From Pontederia crassipes (taxonomy: Eukaryota > Streptophyta > Magnoliopsida > Commelinales > Pontederiaceae): a stretch of 64,000 bases of DNA. Below, one piece after another: positions 22,749 through 34,783 of the stretch. The translations under genes were made by a program, and so were the position numbers. The DNA is taken from positions 20,513,189-20,577,188 of the forward strand of contig CM060186.1 in assembly GCA_030549335.1 (NCBI GenBank), written 5' to 3'. Positions within the stretch are counted from its first letter, which is position 1; each line of letters opens with the position of its first letter. Under the pieces are notes generated by a model. It had not been told where the DNA came from, did no database searches, and saw only the letters and a program-made list of their open reading frames with translations.

Positions 22749-24703
22749 TGTGACAGCCATATCCTGAAGGATATGGGAGAAATCTCGGCAGTTATTGTAG
22801 GGCAATTAGATTAATCCCCCCTAAAAAAAACTCCATATGCCCCACCTCGGCAGGAACCTCTAGGTTGTGATGCATGTTCATCTCAGCACATCTTCAAGGC
22901 GAGAAATCGTGCTTCTTCCTCACCAGAAGGAGAAGCAGCCTGAGGGGAGGCATACAATCTGGGGCGATGAGGAGGACACGACTGCCATTGATCTAAACGA
23001 ATCAAAGAGGGATCTATACGCAAATCAGGTGGGTGAATTTGAAATTACCTTGCATAACTTGCAATTAATTAGATATGAATTTCCAGTAACCTGATCTCAT
23101 CATGTTCATGAATAAGCATGCAAATGATATGAAGACAATATGTATAGTTGATTGTTTGAATGTTTTGTGATGATTTTGATATGCTATACCTAGGAATCAC
23201 ATTGTATTGATCTAATGTGTCATTAAATTTGTATTTATGTATAACTAGTGTGTTGATATACCATTTTATATTATCTACGTCTTGTGTTTTTTTGTACTAG
23301 TTGAATGCTATGAATGTTACTTTTATAAAAATCTAAACACTAAATTAGATAGGAACCCGACCCGGAACTCTAAGAATCCAGTCCGGGTTCGTGCCGAAAC
23401 CGGCTGTGAACCTTTATGCCCGTGCTACCTACTTTCACGCCCGTGCTCATTATTCGGTCGGACAAACTCGGTAGGATTAGTAAGCTATAAACCGTCCGAC
23501 CGATTGATAGTACAGGTCGATCGCACCACACATGACCAGTTACAAATCGGTCGATCGATTGACAGAACCGATCAACCGCTCCAATACCCGACTCGAGTGA
23601 TGCTTAACCCGGACCCCTTGCTGAACTCAATCGGTCTGAGTCCAAGCTATGAACTCGACCTGGGTCACCCTGCACCCGACCCGATTTATAGCAATCCAAG
23701 ACTCTACACTATGTTTACTACTGATCTTTGACTCTTATCTGAATGTTATCTATTCCTTTGTTGATTGAGTATAGTTATGACCAGATTTATCATCATGATT
23801 TATTCCTAATTTAAGATATTGACCCGGATATTGATTCACTCTATTATCGATCCATTGTTTTCCCACATAATGATGAATAATGAATAACAAGGTTCTAAAG
23901 TGATTAATAACTGAAGATGATAGATGAATAATGGGTTGCCAACTTATGCTAAGTGCCTCATGATAAGGGTCGTTCTCTTGATCATAGTTTGATCACCCAT
24001 CGTTCCGTACAATATTATATTATTTTGCTCAGTATACCCCAAGAATTTAAAGACACCTAAAGTCACTTGATTTCTAAGCATGATTCAATATTAAGAATTA
24101 TGGATAAGTAAGGCAAGCATGTACATGAAGTCAAGTTATCCTTATCATTTATGTCATGATTATCAAGTCTACTATTAATTCTAAGCCTATCATGTATCAT
24201 GTGATCTTGCTGATTTTCACTATCTATTGATTCTCCTTATTCATGATTTATGATGAATAATTGTCATCATTACTGATTTATTCTATTTAAAATTATGCAT
24301 TGCATATCCTTATTGGTTCTCCACTAGATTGTAAAACTTACGGGAGGACCTCCTCCCCTGTATTTGATTTCCTTAGTCAGTGATGGTATTGAGTTGATAT
24401 ATTGCGACGATGCTCGGACGACTATAAAGCACATGAACTATAGAGCCTATTTATCTATTTATTTTCTTCTGCATTTATGAATCATGGACTTTATAATATC
24501 TATTCAGGGATGATCTAGCCATTTTTTAATTTCCGCAATTAATGCTATTTTTTCACAATCCTACTTTATTTTATTCTTCCTCTTGCTGACCTGTCTCGAG
24601 TCTTGACTGAGATTTGATCAATATAATGGTCAATTCCATAGTGTTTGTAGTGTTCTTAGGTTGATCTTCGTCACGTAGCGTTAGTCGATTTGGGGGCATT
24701 ACA
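22749..24703 (+). repeat. Probable Tekay-like LTR (solo or truncated)
   Basis: It begins TGTGACAGCC and ends GATTTGGGGGCATTACA, resembling the 961-bp LTR at 61909-62869, which starts TGTGACGTCC and ends GGGGGCGTTACA. A TTCCGCAATTAATGC string near the right end (about 24531) recurs, inverted, in related sequence near 57.5 kb. Flanking 5-mers (GAGAG and CATAT) do not match, so a clean solo LTR is not shown. A short open frame at 22867-23094 has no recognisable motif. Confidence 0.45.
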
Positions 24704-24711
24704 CATATTTT

Positions 24712-25880
24712 ATAACATCACGATCATCGAACTTTAGAAACATTTTAGCTACTGTCATCATGATCGGTTATAGCCAATAAATCTGTAAATCGCTAATGTG
24801 ACGCTGACGTGAATGCTTAACAACACATTCGCTCTCCTTCACGTCCAATTTAAAAATAACAATGCCACATTAGCATTTTTATCTATGCTATGTCCAAATT
24901 TAATTTTGTATCTATATGGTCATCCAACTTTTCAAAATTTTCAGATAAGATCATTCAACTTTTTAAATTTTTAATCGCGATCATCATTAAAAGCTTAAAA
25001 TAAAAATAGTAATAAATAATAAATATAAAAATAAAAATTGAAGACATTTAGACTATTTCGCACAACCCACTCGGATTGAGCCCCTGAAATTTTTAATCTT
25101 TATTAAATGTATAATAATATGGTAATTAATAATTTTTCATTAAGGAAATAAAAAAATAATAATATACCGATTATATTTTTGCCCTAAAATTTAAAATAAT
25201 AAAAATATTGTGTTCACGTGATATTTTATCGGAGCTGGGCCAACACACTAGATGTCAAGTCGTCTAGCAGGGGTCTTGGGCACGACCCGACATCCAACGG
25301 TATGGCTCGACCCCGATAAAATCTCGTGAGAAAAACTATTTTTATTTTATAATTATCATATTTTTTATTATTTTAAAATTTAGGGAAAAAATATAATCGA
25401 TATATTATTATTTTATTTTTATTTCCTTAATTAAAATTATTAATTATCGTAATATTATATATTTAATACACACTAAAAATTAGGTCGGCTCGATCTGAGT
25501 GGGTCGTGCATAAAAAAGTACCGAGTCAGTCTAAGTCCCTCCAATTTTTTTATTTTTATTTTTATATTTATTATTATTTTTTATTTTAACTTTTTAATGA
25601 TGACCGTGATCGAAAATTTGAAAAGTTGAATGATTTTATATGAAAGTTTTGATGACCATGTAGATACGAAATTAAGTTTGGACAGAGCAGAGAAAAAAAT
25701 GTTAATGTAAATTTTTTTTAATTTTTTTAATCTGACGTGAAGGAGAAAGAAAGTACTAACGTGGTGTGAATCAACGTCACATAAGCAATTTACAAATTTA
25801 CTAATTATAACATATCGTGATGGTCACGGCTAAAATATTTTTAAAATTTAATAATTGAATGGCCTTACTGAAATATCATC
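24712..25880. repeat. Large foldback palindrome (~1.1 kb, arms ~550 bp)
   Basis: The left arm (about 24712-25262) and right arm (about 25275-25880) are imperfect inverted copies. Paired segments include CTCCTTCACGTC (about 24835) with GACGTGAAGGAG (about 25733), GATATTTTATCGGAGC (about 25221) with its partner CCCCGATAAAATCTCG (about 25310), and TTTGGCCCTAAAATTT-like runs on both sides. The loop is short, around 25262-25275. No coding frame was found. It is most likely a foldback or MITE-type element. Confidence 0.75.
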
Positions 25881-26063
25881 TAAATTGGATGACCATGATT
25901 AAAATTTACTTGCAACTCTCTTTTGGAAGAGTTTTTTTAGTTACCGGTTCAAGAAAATTAGAATTAGATTCCACCTTATCAATACTGAACCTAGTACTTA
26001 GACTTCTACCTGTAGTTACTACAGAACTGAAAAAAGCGCATGTAACAAGTATTTAGATATGAG

Positions 26064-26570
26064 GTTAAGGGATATATGGATCAAATTTTGATTCATACAT
26101 ATGGATCATCGTCGGATCACGAATGGATGCTCCAGATGATGCGCGGTTTAAAGACCCCGGTCTAACAATTTTATGATGTTAAAATCTGGTTTCCTGGATG
26201 AACCACCGGTCTAGCTAAACCAACTAAAATACCCCCAAATCTAAAAAATGCCCACCTCCCAATTTTGCAATCCTGAATCCCTCGAACAAAAACCCTCTCT
26301 CGTTCTCTCCCTCAACATCTCTCCTCCTTGATCGATTTTCCATGCCGCCGCCGACGTGGTGGTAAATGTCTATCGATTTTTCATGCCGTCGACGCCGATC
26401 CACTTTCATCTCTGATATCGTCTTCGAAAATCTGTTGAGTTGCCTCCACCTTATTATTGCACGAACGCCGTCGGGAAAGGTTAGTTCACCTTATTATTAC
26501 CATTGTATACATAAGATTATTTTGTTTTTTAGTGGTTAATATTGTTTGTTGTCCTGGAAGTCTGGACGTG
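26064..26570 (+). repeat. Left terminal inverted repeat of the MULE
   Basis: It pairs with 35344-35852 over about 507 bp, from GTTAAGGGATATATGGATCA at the tip to TGTCCTGGAAGTCTGGACGT at the inner edge. A GC-rich portion at 26330-26480 could hold the transposase promoter, since MULE promoters usually lie in the TIR. Confidence 0.9.
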
Positions 26571-26661
26571 CTTTTAAGCCACATATTTTTGTACATTTAT
26601 ATATTTAATAATTTCATATCAATACATTGCTAGTTTTCCCTTGATTAGTCTTGTGTGAAAC

Positions 26662-29600
26662 TGTCACGACCCCGATTTAACCCGTGAGTTAAACTAGAGT
26701 TCGTGACTCATTACAGACGATCAAATAAAATTATAAGAAATGCAGAAACGTGATGTGATTTACTCTTCCTTTTACAACATAAGAGTAAAAATATATATCA
26801 TAAAATAAATTACACAATATGTGATCATTTCAGAGCAAACTGATACTTCTTAAGTCGTACATTTTACAAAATGAATTTATTTTCGTTACAACTTATTTTG
26901 ACAAAAATAATAAACTCGACCAACTCTCTCGACATCCTAACAAAAGGACACGACAATAACAACTCCCATCAATACCTTTACATCGAAAGAGTTATCCCTA
27001 CTAAGATTATGAGCTCGCGCAATTCAAGAAGCTATATTGATATGAAAAATATTAGAAACAACATTATGAGCAAAAATAGCTCAGTAAGTTGGTAACTCAT
27101 AGCCTATGTGTTACCAACTAATCAATTCGTAGTTAGAAAAACATGCAATAATCATAATAGCAAAATAAGCATTTTCATATATTTGATAATTACGTATATA
27201 ACATACTAATAAGAAACATCACACTCAACTTGCAGTCAATATCATATAAATCATATCAAACATATGTATGCAAATGCAACACTCTCATATGAATGCACGA
27301 ATCACCAACTGGCCAGTGATCGGTAGGTGGATTCTAGAGGTGGCTTCCATCGTGATCGGCGATGTAGCACTTAGCTCCATTCTACCTCATCCCTTTTGGA
27401 GAACATATCATATAGCGAAAGGTGGATTCTAGAGGTGGCTCCCATCGTGATCAGCGATGTAGCACTTAGCTCCATTCTATCTCATCCCTTTCGGGGAACG
27501 CATAGCGATAGGTGGATTCTATAGGTGGCCCCTACGGATTCTAGAGGTGGCCCCCATCACGACTACTCATGATGTGACACTTAGCTCCAGCCTATCTCAT
27601 CCCATTATTGGGGAACAAAATGATGATTTGAACTCTAGAGGTGGCTCTTATCGTGATCAGCGATGTAGCACTTAGCTCCAACCATCAAACATGTAATGCA
27701 GGCATATACAGATTCATGATTCATCATATAACAATTATATTTCGAACATCATGAATCATGTCGAATACCTTTTCAAACCGAACAAGATTGCACTTCTCAT
27801 AACTCATTCATATCATATCACATATGTTTTTCAAATGTGCAATCATATAATCATTCAAATATACTTTTCACAATTGTATTTCTCGAAATCAATTCATAAC
27901 ATTTCAAAATATATTCAATACATATAATAATCGATGTCACACCGAATTCAAAAGAGGTGAATACATAGAGTAAGAGAAATTAACTTACCTCTTATGACAA
28001 TATGAAAGACTTTTCCTTTTTTTTCTTTTCCTTGTTATTCTTCTAGTCCTATGTCAATAATATGTGTTCTTATTAATACTACTATGTAAGTACCATGTCT
28101 TACATAGATAAAACAATGACCAATTCCATATATTACTCATGCATTCAATCCTATAGCTTAATTAATTGATTAATCGTAAGAATTCATCTTGTACCCACAA
28201 ATCACATACTTGGTGAAATAAAAATGATATATTTTGTTACATGAAACAAAATCTCATGATGCTAATTTTATATGAATGTAGGATTATTAAAATTTAAGCA
28301 ATAATTGTTTCAGATTTTATCTCATCATGATTGATCTTCAGAAAAATTAGCATTCATCCTCCACTTGATGTTAATTCTATGTTTTGACGGACTGAGTGAT
28401 GTTGATTGTGTGATCTATATGAATTGATAAAAAAAACTCCTTTTCTGGCAATTTCAATTTTTCCTAGACTTAGACTTTCAAAGGCATAAGTTATCAATTT
28501 TCTACTTTTTATATCCATCTGAATCGAGCACAATAAATTTCACAAGCACTAAGATAATCTTCTCTAAATTTCCTGTGACAGACTTAGAATGCTCGGTTAG
28601 TCCTTTATTACTTCCTATAGAAATATCCTTTTCAAATGATTCCACTTGAAAATGAAGACTAACATCAGTATCTTGTTGATCCTAAAAAATCCAATATTTA
28701 TATAATATTTTCGATTTAATATCTAATTTACAAAATTAGATAATAGTTTTAATAGATAGAATGATAAAACCTTACAAATGAACACATATCTTTCTCTACA
28801 TATATCTAATTGACCTGATTCCAAAGCTTGGTGAAGGTAGACATAAAATGTAGTCGACATACTTAATTTCATAATTTATACCATTTTAAATACTTATTAG
28901 AAAATCTTGTGGTGATACATACTTAGCTTTAACATCTGTGAGATAAATAGGTAACCAATGTAAATATGATATCTTATTATATATATAATTTATTTTTGAG
29001 TAATTGTAGTTGGGTTAGGTAGACTACAAAAGCGACAAACTCATTTAGAATTTTCAGAATTTTGAATGACCGGTGTGAATAAGAGTATAATATAGAACTT
29101 AACCATATATCTTCGAGAACAACACAACAACTACACACTATTTTGGTGATTACATACTACACGTAATTTTGAGATCATTCTCAAATACCATGGAATCTAG
29201 ACTCATATAAGTTCATGTTATATAAAATTCATAATTTTTAAAAGACTTTTTACATAGGGTTTTCGATCATACAAGAGAACATCCGAAGGTTTTGTAAACT
29301 ATTAAATTCTATTGAATAACTTACTCTTATTATCAATTTGAAACTTGACTGATCGAATAATTATTAAGAATAACTGTTCAAAGATATGAAGTAATAAATT
29401 ACAAAAGATTTAACATACGTACCTTCACCCTTGTCAATTGTCTTCTATCTTTCGTATTTACCTCCTAACAAATTGGCTTCATTCAATTTCCTTGCATAGT
29501 GTCAATAGTAGTTTGAATAATTTCTTGAGATGGCCAAGGGGCTTCCGATGTGCTCATGAATAGATATTGAAAAAAATTGAGAAACTAAGGCGGTTGTGCC

Positions 29601-30366
29601 GAAATAGATAAAAATAAAATAAAGTTTCCTTGATTAATAACTAAGGACTCGGATTTATGTCTAATAAGCTTAACTAAAATTAGGTAATTTAAATATATAT
29701 CGGAACAATGTGCATGAGGGCATAAACATCCAATTGGTAAGCTAAGAGTGTATCCTTATCTTCTTATATTATAGTATGGCGGTAGAGTTAACAAAGGACA
29801 TGGAAGTATGAGGTGTCAACTTAACTTGCACAATGTCTGCATGCAAGGCACACGAGAGTTAGTGGAAGGTGGGGTGAGGTAAAAATATTAAGATTTATTA
29901 TATTTATTACTAGTAACTGTAATCTGTTTTTTTTCCAATATAAGTGGAACAATAAATAAGAGAATACTATATCCTTTATGACAATTAACTAAGTAAATAA
30001 CGGCTATTAATTTGCCAAAGTATTTATATGAACTAATTAATAAACTAATAACGATACAGATAGTTAGGTCAAGTCAAAGCATTCAGTAAATGAGTAATTA
30101 TCTCACCATCTTTGCATGAGAGTCAATTAATCGGAATAAATAATATATATACTAATATTTCGATATGATAATTTAATGGAGCTTGGATAAAAGAGTTACT
30201 TATTAAATCCATATTTAATTAGGCTAATTAACTATTTGCCATTAAATTAATTAGCTTAAAAAATAATTTGGATATAAACATTAAATTGTATTAGATAAAT
30301 GAAAATAGCCAACTTAAACAATTGATCAAGTTAATTATATATGGGGTAAAATCTTGGGATGTTATA
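26662..30366 (-). repeat. Solo LTR (3.7 kb, Tekay-like) inside the MULE
   Basis: It begins TGTCACGACCCCGATTTAAC and ends TTGGGATGTTATA, flanked by GAAAC (26657-26661) and GAAAT (30367-30371), a 5-bp duplication with one mismatch. The terminal CA has apparently mutated to TA. Read on the minus strand the start TATAACATCCCAAGATTTTA resembles Tekay-type LTR starts, so the minus orientation is inferred. No coding sequence is seen inside. It splits the left TIR from the transposase gene. Confidence 0.7.
27325..27690. repeat. Four tandem ~95-110-bp units inside the solo LTR
   Basis: Each unit carries TCTAGAGGTGGC, then GATGTAGCACTTAGCTCCA (or a variant), then CTCATCCC and GGGGAAC or GGAGAAC. Units start near 27325, 27420, 27513 and 27630. 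The third is longer and the fourth is incomplete. Confidence 0.8.
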
Positions 30367-30484
30367 GAAATATCTTTTTCAAGTGAATGAAGATGGTGGT
30401 CATCCGACATTTTCACTATGAGTCAAGATGGTGGTCATTTTTATTTATCTTTTCCCCTCTCTGTATGTAGGTTACTAAAATACA

Positions 30485-32957
30485 ATGGATGCAAGTAATA
30501 TGCAGTCGGACGAAGAAATAACTTATTCGGCAATTACATCAAGGTATATATTATGTGTATCATATGACTCAGTGATGATTGTTCCTATGTCATTTAATCT
30601 TGAGAGGCCTTTATCCTATTCTTTTGTCTTTTTTTTAGGGAAATTAATACTAATTATTTGGTTAATGAAGAGATCCAACCTACAATCATAAAACCCATTT
30701 TAGGTATGGCCTTTGATTCAAAAAGCCAAGCATATGAATATTATAATTTGTATGCTAAAACAGTTGGTTTTTCGGTTCGAAAATCATATACTGGAAAGTG
30801 TAGAAAAACTGGCAATATCGTTAGTAGGTTGCTTGTTTGTTCGAAGGAAGGACACAAGATTACTAATGATGACGAAACCATGAAAAGAGTGAAAAGAAGA
30901 AGAGATGTTAGAGTAGATTGTGGTGCTCATTTGCAAGTCGCGATTAGAAACGATGAAAAGTGGGTGGTTAAAAAATTTGATGAAAGGCATACACATCTCC
31001 TTGCTACTCCCACAAAAATCACAATGTTACGTTCTCATAGCAAAATATCAGATGGATCTAAACTAGTCATGAATACTTTACATGGTATAGGAATGGGTCC
31101 ATCGTTGATTGCTAAAGTACTGAATTATTTAGGTGAGCCATCAGTAACACCGCAAAACTGTATTGACCATTTAAAAACAACACGTGTAAATAAGATTGGA
31201 GAAGAATGTATGGGTGTGATTAGATGCTTTGAGAGAAAAATGGTCAAAGATGAAAACTTTATTTTCAGATGGGAAGTAGATAAAAATAATATTGCAAGAA
31301 GTGTATTTTGGGCTGATTCAAGATCAAGAGATAGTTATGCTATATTTGGAGATGTTGGAAGCTTTGATACAACATATAGAACAAATAAATTATGTATGCC
31401 TTTCGCACAATTTACTGGAGTTAACCACCATAGACAATCAATTCTATTTGGATGTGCTTTATTAGCTGATGAAACAAAAAAAAACATTTGTTTGGTTATT
31501 CGAGACATAGCTAGAGTGTATGCATGAAAAGCATCCTATATGCATAATTACCAATCAAGATGTTGCAATGGGTAATATCATTCATAAAGTGTTTCCTAAA
31601 ACACATCACATGTATTGCATTTGGCATATTAAAAAAAGTGCTATGTCTCATCTCCAAGATTTATATGCACTAGAAAACTTCAAACAAGAACATGGAAAAT
31701 GGATTCATAATTCATCAACAATTGAAGAATTTGAAGATACATGGCTATTGTTAAAGGACAAGTACAAAATTCGAGATGATCATTGGCTTGCAACAACGTA
31801 CGAGAAATGTCAACATTGGGCTACTGTTTATTTAACGAATGTATTTGCTGCGGGCATGCGTACAACTCAAAGATCAGAAAGCATAAATTCATTTTTTGAT
31901 GGCTTTGTGAATGCAAATACTTCTCTAACTGAGTTTGTGCGCCAATATGATAAGGCAGTTTTTGCTAGACGTGAGGCAGAAGAACGGGCATATTTTAAAA
32001 ATTTAAACTCAGTGGCAGCTATAATTACGAGAAATCCTTTGGAGAAGCATGCAGGAAATGTTTATACTGATAAAAATTTTTCAATATTCCAACAAGATTT
32101 CATGTGTACGTTTGATTTTCGCTCTAAAAGAATCGAACAAGAACATCAAAAAGTTGTACATTATGTGTATTTAGGAGGGGATGCACATGATAAAAAAAGT
32201 TATGTTGTGGAATTAAATAAACAGTTGGAAATTTCAATTAAGTGCTCATGCAAAAAGTTTGAGAGGGATGGAATTTTATGTTCTCATGCATTGTATGTTC
32301 TCAATATTGAAGATGTTTCAAAAATACCGGAATATTGCATTCTTCATCGATGGACAATGGATGCTCGATATTCAACAAAATGCAAAATTCATGATGCATC
32401 TAGTTCTACGGTTGGACAAAGAATCATAACACCAATTCAAGATTGGAATTTCAGGCATAATATGCTGATGGCTACTGAAATGGGATTGCGTTCACCTTAT
32501 CATCTTAACATTGCAGCACTCCTCGTAGATAATTTTATTGAAAAGTTAACTTCGATTCAATATGATCAAGCAATTTCAGTTGACACCTCAATTGGACAAA
32601 GAAATGACTCCCAAGGAATGGAGTTTATTATTCATGATCCACCTCGTGTAAAATCAAAGGGGAGACCGAAGAAACTTGGAAGAATAAAATTAGGTATTGA
32701 AATTTCGATGGCACAAGCGACCAAAAAAAAGGGAATCTGACGGAAAACCAACAAAAAAGGAGGAAACTATTGTCATTGGCCCATCATTACAGGTATATAT
32801 CTTAGCAAACTTTAATTAGTTTTATAGGAACTGTTATTATGCACTTAATATCACATGTGGAAAACACTTTTGAACACAGATTGAACGACTTAGCCAAGTT
32901 GGTCAAAGAGCTAACGAATCAACAAGTCACTCACAAAGTCAAAGGTTTAGCACATGA
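30485..32957 (+). pseudogene. FAR1/MULE/SWIM transposase of the Mutator-like element, with two frameshifts and a stop
   Basis: The gene starts MDASNMQSDEEITYS (exon 30485-30543); the second exon opens at 30639. Domains in order are a FAR1 DNA-binding region (GMAFDSKSQAYEYYNLYAK to DERHTHLL, about 30700-31005), the MULE catalytic core and a SWIM zinc finger (CSCKKFERDGILCSHAL, about 32241-32291). Acidic residues are visible in FGDVGSFDTTYR, ITNQDVAMGN and TQRSESINSF. An indel in an A9 run (31476-31484) changes frame, and TAG at 31508-31510 replaces the conserved tryptophan codon. A second A-run shift at about 32724-32731 precedes the tail, which ends with an exon at 32880-32957. It would cut and move the element. 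Location between long TIRs argues against a domesticated FRS gene. Confidence 0.85.
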
Positions 32958-33559
32958 ATGTTTTATTTAAATCTCATGTTTTTCAGCACTAACAAGCTAT
33001 TTATGCATATTTTTCAGCACTAAGGAGGACATTGTTGCCTAATTTCTTCTCATTTTAGCAATGGAGACAAGCTAATTAAGGGTACTAGCAACCTATATTA
33101 TTGCTTTTTATTTTCATTATTAACAAGCTGCATGTTTTATTTTTGTCCATTGACTTGCATTACTAAGAAGTTGTTTTGTTTAATTTTAGGGTCTACATAT
33201 TCAATTCGGGTGCCTAGCTATTTTTGGTTTCAATGATGGACAAGCTAGTTGAAGACACTACATTTTGATTTCTAATTGTAGCAACATTATGTTTTATGAT
33301 GCATTGTGGCATCAAGTTCAATTGTTATGGCATTGCCATCTTTTGTGCTCTTTGAAAATGTGTTGCCAAGAAAATTCAATTACTATGTGGCTATATTTCT
33401 GTAATCCTATCTTGGGGGACTAATGCTATTTACTTGCTCATTTGAGTTATACCTTTTATTACATTATGGTTTAGCGCCTGACATTTGTGAGAAGTCTATG
33501 TGAAGCACATTAACAACATGATGAATGCTGCATTTTTATACCTTTTGAAAACGTGTTGT

Positions 33560-34035
33560 CAAGAAAGATGATGAATGCTGCATTTTTTGCAATGAAGGCT
33601 TCCCCGAGGCTAAAGCCCTCTTCCACATTAACAACATTCTAGTCAGGAAGTTGGAATATAGCTGAAAATGCTACAGTAGCAATAAGAACGGCAACCACGG
33701 TATTGGAATTTATTGCATTGTTGAGACCTCCTATGTGAAGTTTCTGGAGTCTCTTCTTTATCTTCTGGACCTTCACTTCAGTTTGCCTAGTCTGTTTAAT
33801 TTGGGACTGGACATCGTGCTTTATATCACTAAAAGTTTGCTTCAGTTGCTATGCTGCATTAGGAGGATTTGCTGGTTCTTTAATAGTAACAGCGCCAAAT
33901 TCTGTTAAAATGGCAGCAATCTCTTCATGCGAAGATTTCTTTGCAATGGCAAGAGCAGTTTCTCCTGCTCTGTTCGCAGCATTGATATCAATGCCCTCAA
34001 CTGATAATAGTGTTTTAACAATCAGCAACAGGGAA
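33560..34035 (-). pseudogene. Captured fragment of an ITN1-like ankyrin-repeat/PGG-domain gene
   Basis: On the minus strand the sequence reads an ankyrin-like end (EGIDINAANRAGETALAIAK, then HEEIAAILTEFGA), a stop, DIKHDVQSQIKQTRQTEVKV, RLQKLHIGGLNNAINSNTVV, then VAVLIATVAFSAIFQLPD, another stop and EEGFSLGEAFIAKNAAF. This is the junction and first membrane segment of plant ITN1-type ankyrin proteins (PGG domain). It lacks a start, most ankyrin repeats and the later membrane segments, and carries at least two stops. Lying inside the MULE, it looks like a Pack-MULE-style capture. Confidence 0.85.
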
Positions 34036-34296
34036 ATGGGAGTTATTAGGAGAACTATATGCTCCAGAATCTATAATCAAGAGCCACCATATGTGTGTCA
34101 AGCATCTGTACAACTTATAGATAGGTAGATAGAGTGAAGGAAGGCTGCACCCACACTAATGAGAAAAGGTAAATTATAAGTAAAACTACAACATGTAACA
34201 GACCTTTTTTTTTAGGATCTAGGCTCTTGGAAATAAAGTGCTTCCATAAGGTACAAACATGTTTAGTACAAATTATGTTTAGTACAAACTTTCAAA

Positions 34297-34783
34297 CTAA
34301 AGAAAGTTCATTTTAACTAATACAAATGACAACATCATTCCAATAAGTAAATACATTGTTTTATCTCTCCAAGCCACATCTTCATATGCTACAACTTTAT
34401 TGAGCAGACCTATTAAAATGACCCTGTGTTTATCTACTCTGCGTCTTTGGGCTCCACCATCATTTAGCAAACTTATTAGAATACTCCTATGTCGATCTTC
34501 CATAGTTGGATCTAACCATTGAAAAAAATCGCAATCTTGAGATGGGCGTTTAACCTGCAATAAAAGCACATGAAAAATATTCTTTAGTTTAAATGAAGCA
34601 ATACAAAAGAATTTTTATTGTCTAGAATAGAATATTTACTTGAAAATTAGGGCACCCCCAAAATCGTCTTCCAGGATTATTATTTGTCCATGAGGTATTT
34701 AATATTGTCTTATCTCCACGGGCACAAAATGGAATATCTAAGGCATACGAAGGATGCGACGTAAATGAGACAGAAGATGACAT
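34297..34783 (-). CDS. GRF-type zinc-finger protein with C-terminal membrane segment, convergent to the transposase
   Basis: Two minus-strand exons (34640-34783 and 34297-34554) joined by a GT-AG intron give 133 residues. The N-terminal half has the GRF zinc-finger pattern: FCARGDKTILNTSW (Cys20), NNPGRRFWGC (Cys44), then DCDFFQWLDP (Cys56). The usual first C-x-C pair is reduced to a single Cys followed by A-R. The last ~20 residues (MYLLIGMMLSFVLVKMNF) form a hydrophobic segment, as in the plant At4g04775-like small GRF proteins. It sits inside the MULE, transcribed towards the transposase. An upstream in-frame ATG at 34888 would give a longer N-terminus, but 34783 fits the family better. 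Its role is unknown; a captured host gene or an element-encoded helper are both possible. Confidence 0.7.

Noticed and set aside
30485-32957. Interpretation as a domesticated FAR1-related (FRS) host gene
   Set aside because: It lies inside matched ~507-bp TIRs and carries two frame changes and a stop, which fits a transposase copy better.
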